From positions 1-64,000 of the forward strand of contig NZ_JBHUMY010000006.1 of assembly GCF_042685365.1 (NCBI RefSeq): a stretch of DNA of 64,000 bases, in the 5' to 3' direction. The translations under genes were made by a program, and so were the position numbers. The stretch's first letter is position 1. Each line of letters starts with the position of its first letter. Shown here in pieces: positions 34,101 through 41,235 of the stretch. The DNA is from Paenibacillus_AP thailandensis (GTDB lineage Bacteria; Bacillota; Bacilli; Paenibacillales; Paenibacillaceae). Below the pieces are notes generated by a model. It saw only the letters and a list, made by a program, of their open reading frames with translations, ran no database searches and had not been told where the DNA came from.

Positions 34101-34627
34101 AACCGGACCTCGGTATCGACGTCGACGGTCCAGAAGCTGCCGGTTTGACGGGCGGCGATATAAATGCCGTCCGCGACGAGATGGGTGTCGGGATACGTTT
34201 TAAGCCACACCGAACGATAAATGCCCGCGCCGGAATACCAGCGCGAATTGGGCGATTCGTGGACGACCCGGACGGCAATTAGGTTTGGCCCCGGCTTCAC
34301 ATGCGGCGTAATGTCGAATTCGAAGGTCGAATAACCGTATTTCCATTCGCCGGCCGGCTGTCCGTTAACATAAAGCGAGCAATCCATGTAGACGCCTTCG
34401 AACCGGATCGAGACGCGGGTGCCGGGAGATTCTTCGTCCCAAACGAACGTTTTGCTGTACCAGCCTTCGCCGGTTTCGTACAGACTCTTGGAATCGTAGA
34501 TCAGCCAGTCATGCGGCAGCGTGACGGGCATCCAGTCCGTATGGCCGTTCATAACGGAATCGTAATCGGAGTGAAGAGGCTGCTTGGCGAACAACCAGCC
34601 GCTGTTGAACTTTCGTTTCCGGCTCAT
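31151..34627 (-). CDS. Glycoside hydrolase family 2 enzyme, beta-galactosidase-like, multidomain
   Basis: 1158 residues without a signal peptide, so cytoplasmic. A GH2 jelly-roll N-domain (1-180) and an Ig-like domain (about 180-290) precede a TIM barrel. The general acid is Glu387 (WSIGNEIYD) and the nucleophile is probably Glu466 (IYGSETCS). A DUF4982-type domain (about 590-700), an Ig-like domain, a Big_2-like region (about 820-920) and two related CBM6-like beta-sandwiches follow (starting near ICFDNVDFG and VSLVFNGMDFG). It probably removes beta-linked galactosyl or related residues from imported oligosaccharides. ATG follows AAAGGAG by ten bases. It lies 48 bp downstream of the AraC gene on the same strand and opposite an ABC importer. 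Confidence 0.85.
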   Translation of the reverse strand: MSRKRKFNSGWLFAKQPLHSDYDSVMNGHTDWMPVTLPHDWLIYDSKSLYETGEGWYSKTFVWDEESPGTRVSIRFEGVYMDCSLYVNGQPAGEWKYGYSTFEFDITPHVKPGPNLIAVRVVHESPNSRWYSGAGIYRSVWLKTYPDTHLVADGIYIAARQTGSFWTVDVDTEVRFGGGPDGTVQYKLRHRILDSSRTTIAAGESSFPGDAGATAAVNCRLTVNEPELWDIEHPKLYTLRTELLANGAPIDEETQTFGFRTIGFDTEQGFFLNGRRVKLKGVCQHHDLGCLGAAVNKAALRRQIALLQEMGVNAIRTAHNMPAVELMELADEMGVLIVSEAFDMWERKKTAYDYARFFPEWWEKDVASWVRRDRNRPSMLMWSIGNEIYDTHAGPRGQELTAMLRDAVKLHDPKSNAAVTIGSNYMAWENAQKCADLVKFAGYNYGEKYYGEHHAKHPDWHIYGSETCSTVQSRGIYHFPLSESVLADDDEQCSSLGNSSTSWGAKSAESCIIADRDAPYSLGQFLWSGFDYIGEPTPYHTKNSYFGQLDTAGFKKDSYYIYQAEWTDYRTKPMVHIFPYWDFSEGQMIDVRVCSNAPRIELFLDGESLGAFEIDHARGDKLVGDWRLPYRKGVLRAVAYDEHGTAIAEDTKASFGDAAALVLTPDKTTFAADGSDLVFVEISAVDQEGRPVENANNRVDVAVEGPGRLVGLDNGDSTDYDCYKGTSRRMFSGKLLAVIAATLDTGTVTVRAVSGGLAAGELTLSAAAPERPGDDEYPLYDLALMNMKKHGQDRSGEETADIPVRKLEIVCPEGTRLSPERKSIRVRAIIHPDNATYRDVQWRIANAAGIDANIATLEPNGHEAVITALGDGELYVRCGTTNGADGIRLYSQMELHISGMGQAYLNPYDFVSAGFCNKETSVNLTNGNERGVATARDGESRICFDNVDFGRYGSSEMTLPIFSLDSERFPIEIWEGVPGEEGAAMLTEITYQKPSRWNVYQEETYRLPKKLKGVVSLSFVLRRKIHLKGFRFKQTAKAYEPINALDRDYIYGDSFTLADGAIENIGNNVSLVFNGMDFGETGSAKLIMCGHSPIDNNTIHIQFGGPDGETRQIVEFPYSEGYCEREFALERIAGPRTVTFIFLPGSQFDFKWFQFVEG

Positions 34628-34675
34628 CGATTAATTTCTCCTTTATTAGAACGAAATGACGTTAGGCGCGAAACG

Positions 34676-35551
34676 TTAACGCCTAAGGCCGTAGCCGCCG
34701 TAAAGGTGCTTGTATTCCGTCGGCGTGCATTTTTTATAGTTTTTAAAGACGCGGTTGAAGGTGGCGAGACTGCCGAAGCCGGAGCGCATGGCGATTTCCG
34801 TAATCGACAAATTCGGGTCGATCAGCAGCTTCTCCGCATGCTTGACCCGGTTCTGGTTGAGATAATTGTAGTAAGATGTACCCACATATTGTTTGAACAG
34901 ACGCGCAAAATGGAACTTGCTGAAGCCGGCAAGCCCGGCAAGGTCGTCCACCCGGATATCCTCGGTGCAATGCTCGCTTATATAGCTGCACACCTGCACG
35001 AAGCTGTCGATATATTTATGCTGCTTATGGCTTTTGGTCCGGCAATGCTCGCGCCGTTCGTCGCGCAAATTGCGTCCGAGATGGACGAAAAACTGGATCA
35101 ACAGGGCGTAGGAGGAAGCTTCCTTCAGCGTGGAATCGCCGAAATATTCGTTCATCATGCCGATGAGGAGCGGCTTGAGAGATGCATGCAGCTCGCCGTG
35201 GCGCTCGGGCGTGACGACGAGGCAGGGGCGCAGCAGATGAAACGTGGATTCGAACCCGCTCAACGCATAAAGCAGGGAGCAGTCGAATTGCATAATGAGC
35301 CGTTTTCCGGAATCGGGAGCGATCAGCTGGTGCAGCTCCCCTGAAGGAATGATAAAGATATCGTCGGGGCGGAGAATGTGCGTCGCATCGCCTACGATGG
35401 CCGTATAGCGGTTTTCCAGAGGCATGATGATTTCCGCCGCGGTATGCCAATGGAGCGGATAGTTTTCCGCTTCAACGTTCAGGTACATCCGGATGCCAAA
35501 ATGTTCGCGAAACGATACCGTTTCTTTTACGCCTTCCAGCATTTCGATCAT
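34676..35551 (-). CDS. AraC-family regulator of the GH2/importer locus
   Basis: 291 residues. An N-terminal cupin-type sensor domain (LHWHTAAEIIMPLENRYTAI and LRPDDIFIIPSGELHQL) is followed by a C-terminal double HTH (IRVDDLAGLAGFSKFHFARLFK, then ITEIAMRSGFGSLATFNRVFK). Such proteins sense a sugar and activate uptake and hydrolase genes. ATG at 35551 follows GGGGAAAGGATTGGG; an ATG 60 bases upstream is less likely. It is encoded directly before the GH2 gene and divergent from the importer, so it probably controls both. Confidence 0.87.
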   Translation of the reverse strand: MIEMLEGVKETVSFREHFGIRMYLNVEAENYPLHWHTAAEIIMPLENRYTAIVGDATHILRPDDIFIIPSGELHQLIAPDSGKRLIMQFDCSLLYALSGFESTFHLLRPCLVVTPERHGELHASLKPLLIGMMNEYFGDSTLKEASSYALLIQFFVHLGRNLRDERREHCRTKSHKQHKYIDSFVQVCSYISEHCTEDIRVDDLAGLAGFSKFHFARLFKQYVGTSYYNYLNQNRVKHAEKLLIDPNLSITEIAMRSGFGSLATFNRVFKNYKKCTPTEYKHLYGGYGLRR

Positions 35552-35664
35552 TGTGAACCCAATCCTTTCCCCCGTAATCTCGTTTGGAACATTCTCTTGC
35601 AAAAATCGCAATATTTGAGAAGTCGAAAGCTATAATCACGAAGAGCGAAAGCAGATGCAGCCGA

Positions 35665-35670
35665 TATAAT
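35665..35670 (+). promoter_or_regulatory. Probable -10 box of the sugar importer operon
   Basis: A perfect TATAAT lies nine bases before a cre-like box. No good -35 is seen, which fits an activator-dependent promoter under the AraC protein. Confidence 0.45.
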
Positions 35671-35678
35671 GAGTCTTG

Positions 35679-35693
35679 ATGAAACCGCATTCA
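35679..35693. promoter_or_regulatory. cre-like site 1 (CcpA)
   Basis: ATGAAACCGCATTCA fits the Bacillus cre consensus WTGNAANCGNWNNCW at every position. It lies at the expected transcription start, where CcpA binding would repress. Confidence 0.55.
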
Positions 35694-35714
35694 TAACGAA
35701 CCGGAACTCGTGTA

Positions 35715-35729
35715 AGGAAACGGTTTCAT
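35715..35729. promoter_or_regulatory. cre-like site 2 (CcpA)
   Basis: The reverse complement ATGAAACCGTTTCCT also fits the cre consensus fully. Two sites 36 bp apart before the importer suggest glucose repression. Confidence 0.55.
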
Positions 35730-35778
35730 CCGTGGCAATGATGATCATAACACGGATAAGATTGCAAGGAAAGCGGTG

Positions 35779-36714
35779 ATGACGATGGCAGCGCGAAGCA
35801 AGACGGCGGATGCCGGCCCATTATGGAAGCACGTCAGAAAGGAGTGGAAGCTGTATTCTTTTCTGATCATACCCGTCATTTATTTTCTCATCTTCAAATA
35901 CGCGCCGATGCTGGGCAACATAATCGCTTTCCGCAAGTACAGGGGAGGACCCAATCTATTCGGCACGGAATGGGTCGGCTTTCAATACTTCGAGATGTTT
36001 ATGAAAGATCCGACCTTCTGGAGAGCCTTCTTCAACGATTTACAGTTGAGCGTTACCTATTTAATCGTTCGTTTTCCTCTAACTTTGGGCTTTGCTCTAT
36101 TGCTGAACGAGCTTCGCAAATTAACCGTCAAGAAATTCGTCCAGACCGTTTCGTATTTGCCTCATTTTATATCCATGGTTATCGTGGCGGGCATGATCAA
36201 GGAAGTCGTTTCCATAAACGGCCCGATAAACAATCTGATTGCAAATTTGGGTTACGATAGGATTGAATTTATCTCCTTGCCGGAATGGTTTCCGACGATT
36301 TATGTTTCCTCCGGCATTTGGCAAGGTCTCGGTTGGGGTACGATCCTGTATCTCGCTGCGATGACCGGGATTAATACCGAGCTGTACGAAGCGGCAAAAA
36401 TCGACGGCGCGAATCGTTTTCGGCTGATGCGGCATGTGACAATACCGGGCATATTGCCGACCATCATGACGCTTTTGGTTTTGGATATCGGCGGTATTTT
36501 GGGCTCGAATTTCGAGAAGATTTTGCTTCTGTACAATCCTTTAACGTATGAGACGGCCGATGTCATCTCCACTTACGTGTACAGAATGGGTATTACCGGC
36601 GCGAATTTCAGCTATGCAACCGCCGTCGGTTTGTTCGAAGGCGTAATCGGCTTGATCTTAGTGACGACAGCGAACCAAATTTCCAAGAAAACCACCAAAT
36701 CAAGCTTATGGTAG
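35779..36714 (+). CDS. Carbohydrate ABC importer permease, LplB-like
   Basis: 311 residues with six predicted helices. The EAA loop reads YEAAKIDGANRFRLMRHVTIPGILP, contacting the shared ATPase. The sequence resembles the LplB/YtcP type of polysaccharide-oligosaccharide permeases. Start choices are GTG 35776, ATG 35779 and ATG 35785 after AAGGAAAG (35766-35773); I take 35779. It is the first gene of a permease-permease-binding protein operon. No ATPase gene is present; Bacilli usually use a general MsmX-type ATPase encoded elsewhere. Confidence 0.87.
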   Translation: MTMAARSKTADAGPLWKHVRKEWKLYSFLIIPVIYFLIFKYAPMLGNIIAFRKYRGGPNLFGTEWVGFQYFEMFMKDPTFWRAFFNDLQLSVTYLIVRFPLTLGFALLLNELRKLTVKKFVQTVSYLPHFISMVIVAGMIKEVVSINGPINNLIANLGYDRIEFISLPEWFPTIYVSSGIWQGLGWGTILYLAAMTGINTELYEAAKIDGANRFRLMRHVTIPGILPTIMTLLVLDIGGILGSNFEKILLLYNPLTYETADVISTYVYRMGITGANFSYATAVGLFEGVIGLILVTTANQISKKTTKSSLW

Positions 36715-36729
36715 AAAGGGGAAGATGGC

Positions 36730-37602
36730 GTGAAGGCGTCCGTTTCTGACCGCGTATTTCAAGTGGTTAACGGATTCATTATGACTCTTGTCGTGGTGAT
36801 GACGTTACATCCGTTTCTTTATCTGGTCGCGCAATCGCTTAGCTCGGAAGCCGCTATCTATGCGGGGAAAGTAAACTTGTTTCCGGTCGATTTTACGACG
36901 CAAACTTACGAGGTCATATTGAGCAAGCCGGACTTTTTCCGGTATTACGGCAATACCGTCCTCTATTCCGTGCTAGGCACGCTGATCTCGGTAGCGGCGA
37001 CGGCTGTTCTGGCCTATCCGCTTTCCAAAGATAAGCTGCGCTTGAATAAATTTTTTATCCCGTTTGTGCTCTTTACGATGTATTTTGGCGGCGGACTGAT
37101 CCCGAACTACATTTTGGTCGCCAAAACGCTGGGCATGCGCGATACGATCTGGGCGATTATTATCCCCGGAGCGATCAGCGCCTTTAATGTCATTCTGATG
37201 AAAACCTTTTTTGCCAGTTTGCCGAATGAAGTCGAAGAATCGGCCAAGGTGGACGGTCTCGACGTTTACGGGATCTTTACGAGAATTACGCTGCCTCTGT
37301 CCAAACCGATTTTGGCCACGATGGTGCTGTTCGTAATCGTAGGCATCTGGAACAATTGGTTCGGTCCGTCGCTTTACCTGCAGACGAAGGAGAAGTGGCC
37401 GATCGCCTTGTATTTGCGCCAGCTCATTGACAGCGCCATCAGTCCTACCGAAGTAGGGGCGACCGATGCGACAGCCAATCAGATTGCGGCTACCGTCAAG
37501 TCTGCCGCTATGGTACTGACTTCATTGCCGATCATTTGCATCTACCCGTTTGTCCAGAAGTATTTCGTGCAAGGGATGATGATCGGCGCCGTTAAGGGGT
37601 AA
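36730..37602 (+). CDS. Carbohydrate ABC importer permease, LplC-like
   Basis: 290 residues with six predicted helices. The EAA loop is VEESAKVDGLDVYGIFTRITLPLSKP. The length and the C-terminal FVQKYFVQGMMIGAVKG are typical of the LplC/YtcP type. It starts with GTG at 36730 after AAAGGGGAAG and lies 15 bp downstream of the first permease. It pairs with that permease to form the membrane channel. Confidence 0.88.
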   Translation: MKASVSDRVFQVVNGFIMTLVVVMTLHPFLYLVAQSLSSEAAIYAGKVNLFPVDFTTQTYEVILSKPDFFRYYGNTVLYSVLGTLISVAATAVLAYPLSKDKLRLNKFFIPFVLFTMYFGGGLIPNYILVAKTLGMRDTIWAIIIPGAISAFNVILMKTFFASLPNEVEESAKVDGLDVYGIFTRITLPLSKPILATMVLFVIVGIWNNWFGPSLYLQTKEKWPIALYLRQLIDSAISPTEVGATDATANQIAATVKSAAMVLTSLPIICIYPFVQKYFVQGMMIGAVKG

Positions 37603-37613
37603 ATCTAACCGCG

Positions 37614-37684
37614 ATATATTATGGATTGCTGCGCTCGTTGCCCTATCTTCAAAGGTAGAGGTGCTGCAGCAATCACTGATATAT
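37614..37684 (+). other. Intercistronic hairpin before the binding-protein gene
   Basis: GATTGCTGC (37624-37632) pairs with GCAGCAATC (37666-37674). An inner CTATCT/AGGTAG hairpin has loop TCAA, and outer ATATAT segments also pair. No T-run follows. Such stem-loops often stabilise the downstream binding-protein mRNA. Confidence 0.6.
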
Positions 37685-37713
37685 AAAAGAAGGAATGAAA
37701 AGGGAGGTAAAAT

Positions 37714-39396
37714 ATGAAAAAATTTAGAAAGACAATCGGGGTCATCCTGACGGCTGTACTGGCAGTAGGTATGACGGCGGCATGTTCAAGCAGCGAAAGT
37801 AACGGAGGAAGCACCAATGCGCCGCCTTCGGCGAACGCTTCGTCCGGCGCAGCCGAGACGGCGGACGCTTTGGATTACACCTTCGGCGAAGGGCAAACGT
37901 TCCATTCCAACGAGCCTGTCACCTACTCCATGATGTACAGCGATCATGAAGGCTACCCTTATCAAGAAAGCTGGAGGCTTTGGAGCGCCATTCAGGAAAA
38001 AACGAACGTAACCTTCGACTTGTCCATCATAGCCAGGACGGAATACGAGAACCAAAAGTCGTTGCTCGTCAACAGCGGCGACGCTCCTTATATCATTCCA
38101 AAAACTTATTCCGAAGCCGCTTTCATCCCAAGCGGTCAAATTGTGCCGATCAGCGAATGGGTGCAGTATATGCCTAACTATATGAAGGCTGTGAAAGATT
38201 GGGGAATGGAAGAAGATCTGAAAGTCAAAATGCAGGCCGACGGCAAATATTATGTACTGCCGGGCCTTTGGGAAGTGGCAGGCGGCGGTTACTCCTACAT
38301 TATCCGCAAAGACGTTTTTGAAGCGGCGGGCATCGATGTCGAAGCGGAAGAAGCGAATTGGACTTATGAAACGTTCTATGAAGCGCTCAAAAAAGTGAAA
38401 GAGCATACCGGTGCGAAATATGTATGGTCGGACCGCTTCAAGGGCGATTCCACGCTTAACATTGCCGCAGTCGAGTATGGCGTAACCGGCGGCTGGGGGC
38501 TGTCCAACGGCTTGACGTTCGACCACGATAAGCAGGAGTTCCAATTCGCCGATACGTCGGACAATTTCAAACAATACGTCTCTTATTTCAACAAGCTGAT
38601 TAAAGAGGAGATTTTGGATCCGGAATCCTTCACGCAAGACGACGACACCGCGCTTGCCAAGTTCTATAAAGGCGATACTTTTGTCATTAACGGAAATTAT
38701 CAGAATTTGGCGGATATGATGACGAAAATGCAGGTGCCGAACAGCGAACTTTATATGATCGTTCAACCCGGCGGACCGGCAGGCCAGCTGCAGATCGAAG
38801 CATCGAGGCTGGAGAACGGCATTATGATCAGTCAGAACGCTCTCAAAGATTTGGGCGAGGAAGGTTTCATCAAGATGCTTCGTTTTGTCGATTGGCTCTG
38901 GTATTCCGACGAAGGGCAAACGCTCAGCTTGTGGGGCGTAGAAGGAGAAACTTATACCAAGGACGCGAACGGCAATATTGTGCTGAAAGAGGATATTACG
39001 TTTAACGGACTTAATCCGACGGCAACGAAGAAATTGAATGTCGATTACGGCTTCGGCGGAGGGGTGTTTGCCTATGGCGGCTCCGCGAAACTGAAGATGT
39101 CCAAGATGACGGAAGGCGAGAAGGATTACAACGACCGTATCTTGAAGTACCGGGAAACCCGTAAGCTTGCGCCGCCGATTATGGCGTCCGCCGACGAAAG
39201 CGAGCAATTGAACTTGATCTCGACGCCGTTAATGGATTATGTCAAAACGATGACCTTAAAGTTCATCACCGGCCAGGCCGATATTGAAAAGGAATGGGCC
39301 TCCTACGTAGCTCAAGCCGAAGCAAACGGCAGCACCCGGTATACGCAAATGGCCAATGAAATTTTTGCAAAAACGAAAAGCGTGCTAGGTTACTAA
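37714..39396 (+). CDS. Extracellular solute-binding lipoprotein of the sugar importer
   Basis: 560 residues. The signal peptide MKKFRKTIGVILTAVLAVGM is followed by a lipobox with Cys25 (TAAC), so it is lipid-anchored outside the membrane. The low-complexity Ser/Asn/Ala linker and the large size fit the LplA/YtcQ group of family 1 binding proteins for oligosaccharides. The site GGGAGG precedes the ATG. It ends the operon at a strong 18-bp hairpin terminator. The ligand is probably the substrate of the GH2 enzyme, which is inference. Confidence 0.88.
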   Translation: MKKFRKTIGVILTAVLAVGMTAACSSSESNGGSTNAPPSANASSGAAETADALDYTFGEGQTFHSNEPVTYSMMYSDHEGYPYQESWRLWSAIQEKTNVTFDLSIIARTEYENQKSLLVNSGDAPYIIPKTYSEAAFIPSGQIVPISEWVQYMPNYMKAVKDWGMEEDLKVKMQADGKYYVLPGLWEVAGGGYSYIIRKDVFEAAGIDVEAEEANWTYETFYEALKKVKEHTGAKYVWSDRFKGDSTLNIAAVEYGVTGGWGLSNGLTFDHDKQEFQFADTSDNFKQYVSYFNKLIKEEILDPESFTQDDDTALAKFYKGDTFVINGNYQNLADMMTKMQVPNSELYMIVQPGGPAGQLQIEASRLENGIMISQNALKDLGEEGFIKMLRFVDWLWYSDEGQTLSLWGVEGETYTKDANGNIVLKEDITFNGLNPTATKKLNVDYGFGGGVFAYGGSAKLKMSKMTEGEKDYNDRILKYRETRKLAPPIMASADESEQLNLISTPLMDYVKTMTLKFITGQADIEKEWASYVAQAEANGSTRYTQMANEIFAKTKSVLGY

Positions 39397-39409
39397 GCGA
39401 AACAAGAGC

Positions 39410-39448
39410 AAAGCCCGATATGCCGCACGGTGCGGCATATCGGGCTTT
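39410..39448. terminator. Bidirectional terminator, 18-bp stem
   Basis: 39410-39427 pairs perfectly with 39431-39448 around the loop CGG. It lies between the binding-protein gene and the convergent MFS gene. Confidence 0.85.
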
Positions 39449-39454
39449 GCGTGC

Positions 39455-40693
39455 TTAATTGCCCCGATCCAGCACGGGATTCGGCACCGCGGCAAGCCGA
39501 TTGGCGTTGCCCGATTTTGCAAACAGGAACAAGGCGCCTCCGATAAGCAGCATCAACCCGGACAGATAGAACCCCGACTCGACGCTTCCGGTGATATCCG
39601 CCAAGTAGCCCGTAATATACGGCGCGAAGATGGAGGACAACATGCCGATAAAGTTAAAAAAGCTGAATGCTCTGGAATACATATGCGACGGCGTGTTGTC
39701 GGCCACGAACGAAATGAGGATCGGGTCGAGCGCTAGCTTGCCGCAAAATCCGTAAATGACGAGTCCGACCAGCATCAAGGAGTAATTTTCCGTGTAGGGA
39801 ATGACGAATTGGCACACGGATCCGGCAAGAACGAGCAGCATAATGAGCGGCTTTTTGTTTTTGGACCGGTCGGAAATATACGCAAACAATAAAGCGCCGG
39901 GTATCGAAGCCCAAGGGACGAGCGACGCGATGATGCCGGTTTCCGAGCCGTCGAGCCCTCTTGCCGTCTGCAAGTAATAAGGAAGCCATGTCAGCATGCC
40001 GAAAAATCCGTACAGCGAGCAGAAAATAAGAATATACGTCACGATGTGATTTCGGGTAAACAGCGCTTTCCAGGATACGGGGAGGGCGGTTTCGCCGCCG
40101 CTTTGGCGTTGTTCCGCTTCAGCCGAACGGTCGTCCTTGACGAATGCGGCGATCAGAATCGCCACGATGACCGTAAGAACGCCAAACAGGTAAAACGTCG
40201 TTTGCCAGCTCCATTCAAGCGTGAACGTCAAATAGCTGGAAGCGATAAAGCCGAGAGAGATGCCGACCGCCATGCCGCTATTGATCAAAGCCGAGGAGAC
40301 GCCGCGATATTTTTGCGGCACGGAGTTGGACGATATCGCGTAAACCGGTCCGTAATAAGTCCCTTCGCCGAGACCGGTAATGGCCCTTACGAGCAAAAAG
40401 ACGAGAAAGCCCGGCGCAAGTCCGCTTAAGATCGTCCCGACGCCGAACAAAATATAGCCCGCCGCAAGCACCTTTACCCGACCGAAACGGTCGGCCAATA
40501 TCCCCGCAGGAATCTGCATGGCGGCGTATGTAATGAAAAATACGGTCGACATCAGGCCAAGCTGTCCTTTCGACAACCCCCACTCTTCCCCGATGACGCT
40601 CATCACCGGCGATAAAATGTTGCGGTCCGCATACATGAACACCCAACCGAGCGAAAACATGACGATGACGAGAATAGGATTGTTTTTTTTCAT
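39455..40693 (-). CDS. MFS transporter of the anion:cation symporter (ACS) type
   Basis: 412 residues, 12 predicted helices. The N-terminal FMYADRNILSPVMSVIGEEWGLSKGQ and the loop PAGILADRFGRVKVL are typical of the ACS group (hexuronate, glucarate, sialate and other organic anion uptake). ATG follows GGGTGAG-type Shine-Dalgarno bases. Its promoter region carries two 17-bp boxes, one just after the -10 and one in the leader, suggesting tight repression by a regulator not encoded nearby. The substrate is unknown; a sugar acid is likely. Confidence 0.83.
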   Translation of the reverse strand: MKKNNPILVIVMFSLGWVFMYADRNILSPVMSVIGEEWGLSKGQLGLMSTVFFITYAAMQIPAGILADRFGRVKVLAAGYILFGVGTILSGLAPGFLVFLLVRAITGLGEGTYYGPVYAISSNSVPQKYRGVSSALINSGMAVGISLGFIASSYLTFTLEWSWQTTFYLFGVLTVIVAILIAAFVKDDRSAEAEQRQSGGETALPVSWKALFTRNHIVTYILIFCSLYGFFGMLTWLPYYLQTARGLDGSETGIIASLVPWASIPGALLFAYISDRSKNKKPLIMLLVLAGSVCQFVIPYTENYSLMLVGLVIYGFCGKLALDPILISFVADNTPSHMYSRAFSFFNFIGMLSSIFAPYITGYLADITGSVESGFYLSGLMLLIGGALFLFAKSGNANRLAAVPNPVLDRGN

Positions 40694-40717
40694 CGGAACT
40701 CACCCTCTCCAGATTAA

Positions 40718-40734
40718 TGTCATATTAAGTGACA
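40718..40734. promoter_or_regulatory. Operator box 1 of the MFS gene
   Basis: TGTCATATTAAGTGACA is an inverted repeat with TGTCA/TGACA arms, located 25 bp upstream of the MFS start codon. It resembles GntR/FadR-type sites. Confidence 0.6.
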
Positions 40735-40801
40735 CTTTTCTCCTGAAACGTAGATAGAAAAGGAGGGATATCGCAAATTTGTTTATTCCCCGCAATTTTC
40801 G

Positions 40802-40818
40802 TGTCACTTTATATGACA
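40802..40818. promoter_or_regulatory. Operator box 2 of the MFS gene
   Basis: TGTCACTTTATATGACA is box 1 in reverse orientation with one changed base. It lies 84 bp from box 1, about eight helical turns, and directly after the -10 of the MFS promoter. Confidence 0.6.
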
Positions 40819-40823
40819 TATTT

Positions 40824-40852
40824 AAAGTAGCACCATAAACGCTTGACGTCAA
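40824..40852 (-). promoter_or_regulatory. Promoter of the ACS-type MFS gene
   Basis: On the reverse strand TTGACG (40852-40847), a 17-bp spacer and TACTTT (40829-40824). Confidence 0.55.
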
Positions 40853-41235
40853 CGATTATTTTGGCAAAAAGAAATAGTTTTTATGGTTTAACTTTCATTA
40901 ACGGAAGTTAAAATCGGAAAAAAATTTCGAAACGAAACTTTAATTACAAAGAATTAAACATTGTGAAAGAGTGCCGGGCGAAAGCGTTGCTCCGGCTTAC
41001 GTTTGGAAACCACGTCCCATTCTGTCGAAAGAATTATGAAATCGGACAGAAAATTCAACAAAATATTTTCTAGCAATCTATTAAACTAAAAATGGCATCC
41101 AGCATATGGGAAAAGTTCTTGGCTTTGTGAACATTGCAACGATTTTGGAGAGGGAGGGGTGCTTGTTTTGCGGTTTAACCGCACTTCTGGATATGCAGAC
41201 GAGTTTGAAGAATCGAACGCAGGAGGGATTTGAAG
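40853..41235 (+). other. AT-rich upstream region of the protease gene
   Basis: About 380 bases without a gene. Visible features are a GCCGG/CCGGC hairpin (about 40975-41000), a TCTGTC/GACAGA hairpin (about 41022-41052) and a GCGGTTTAACCGC palindrome near 41170. AGGAGGG at 41221-41227 is the protease ribosome site. I see no clear promoter. Confidence 0.4.
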
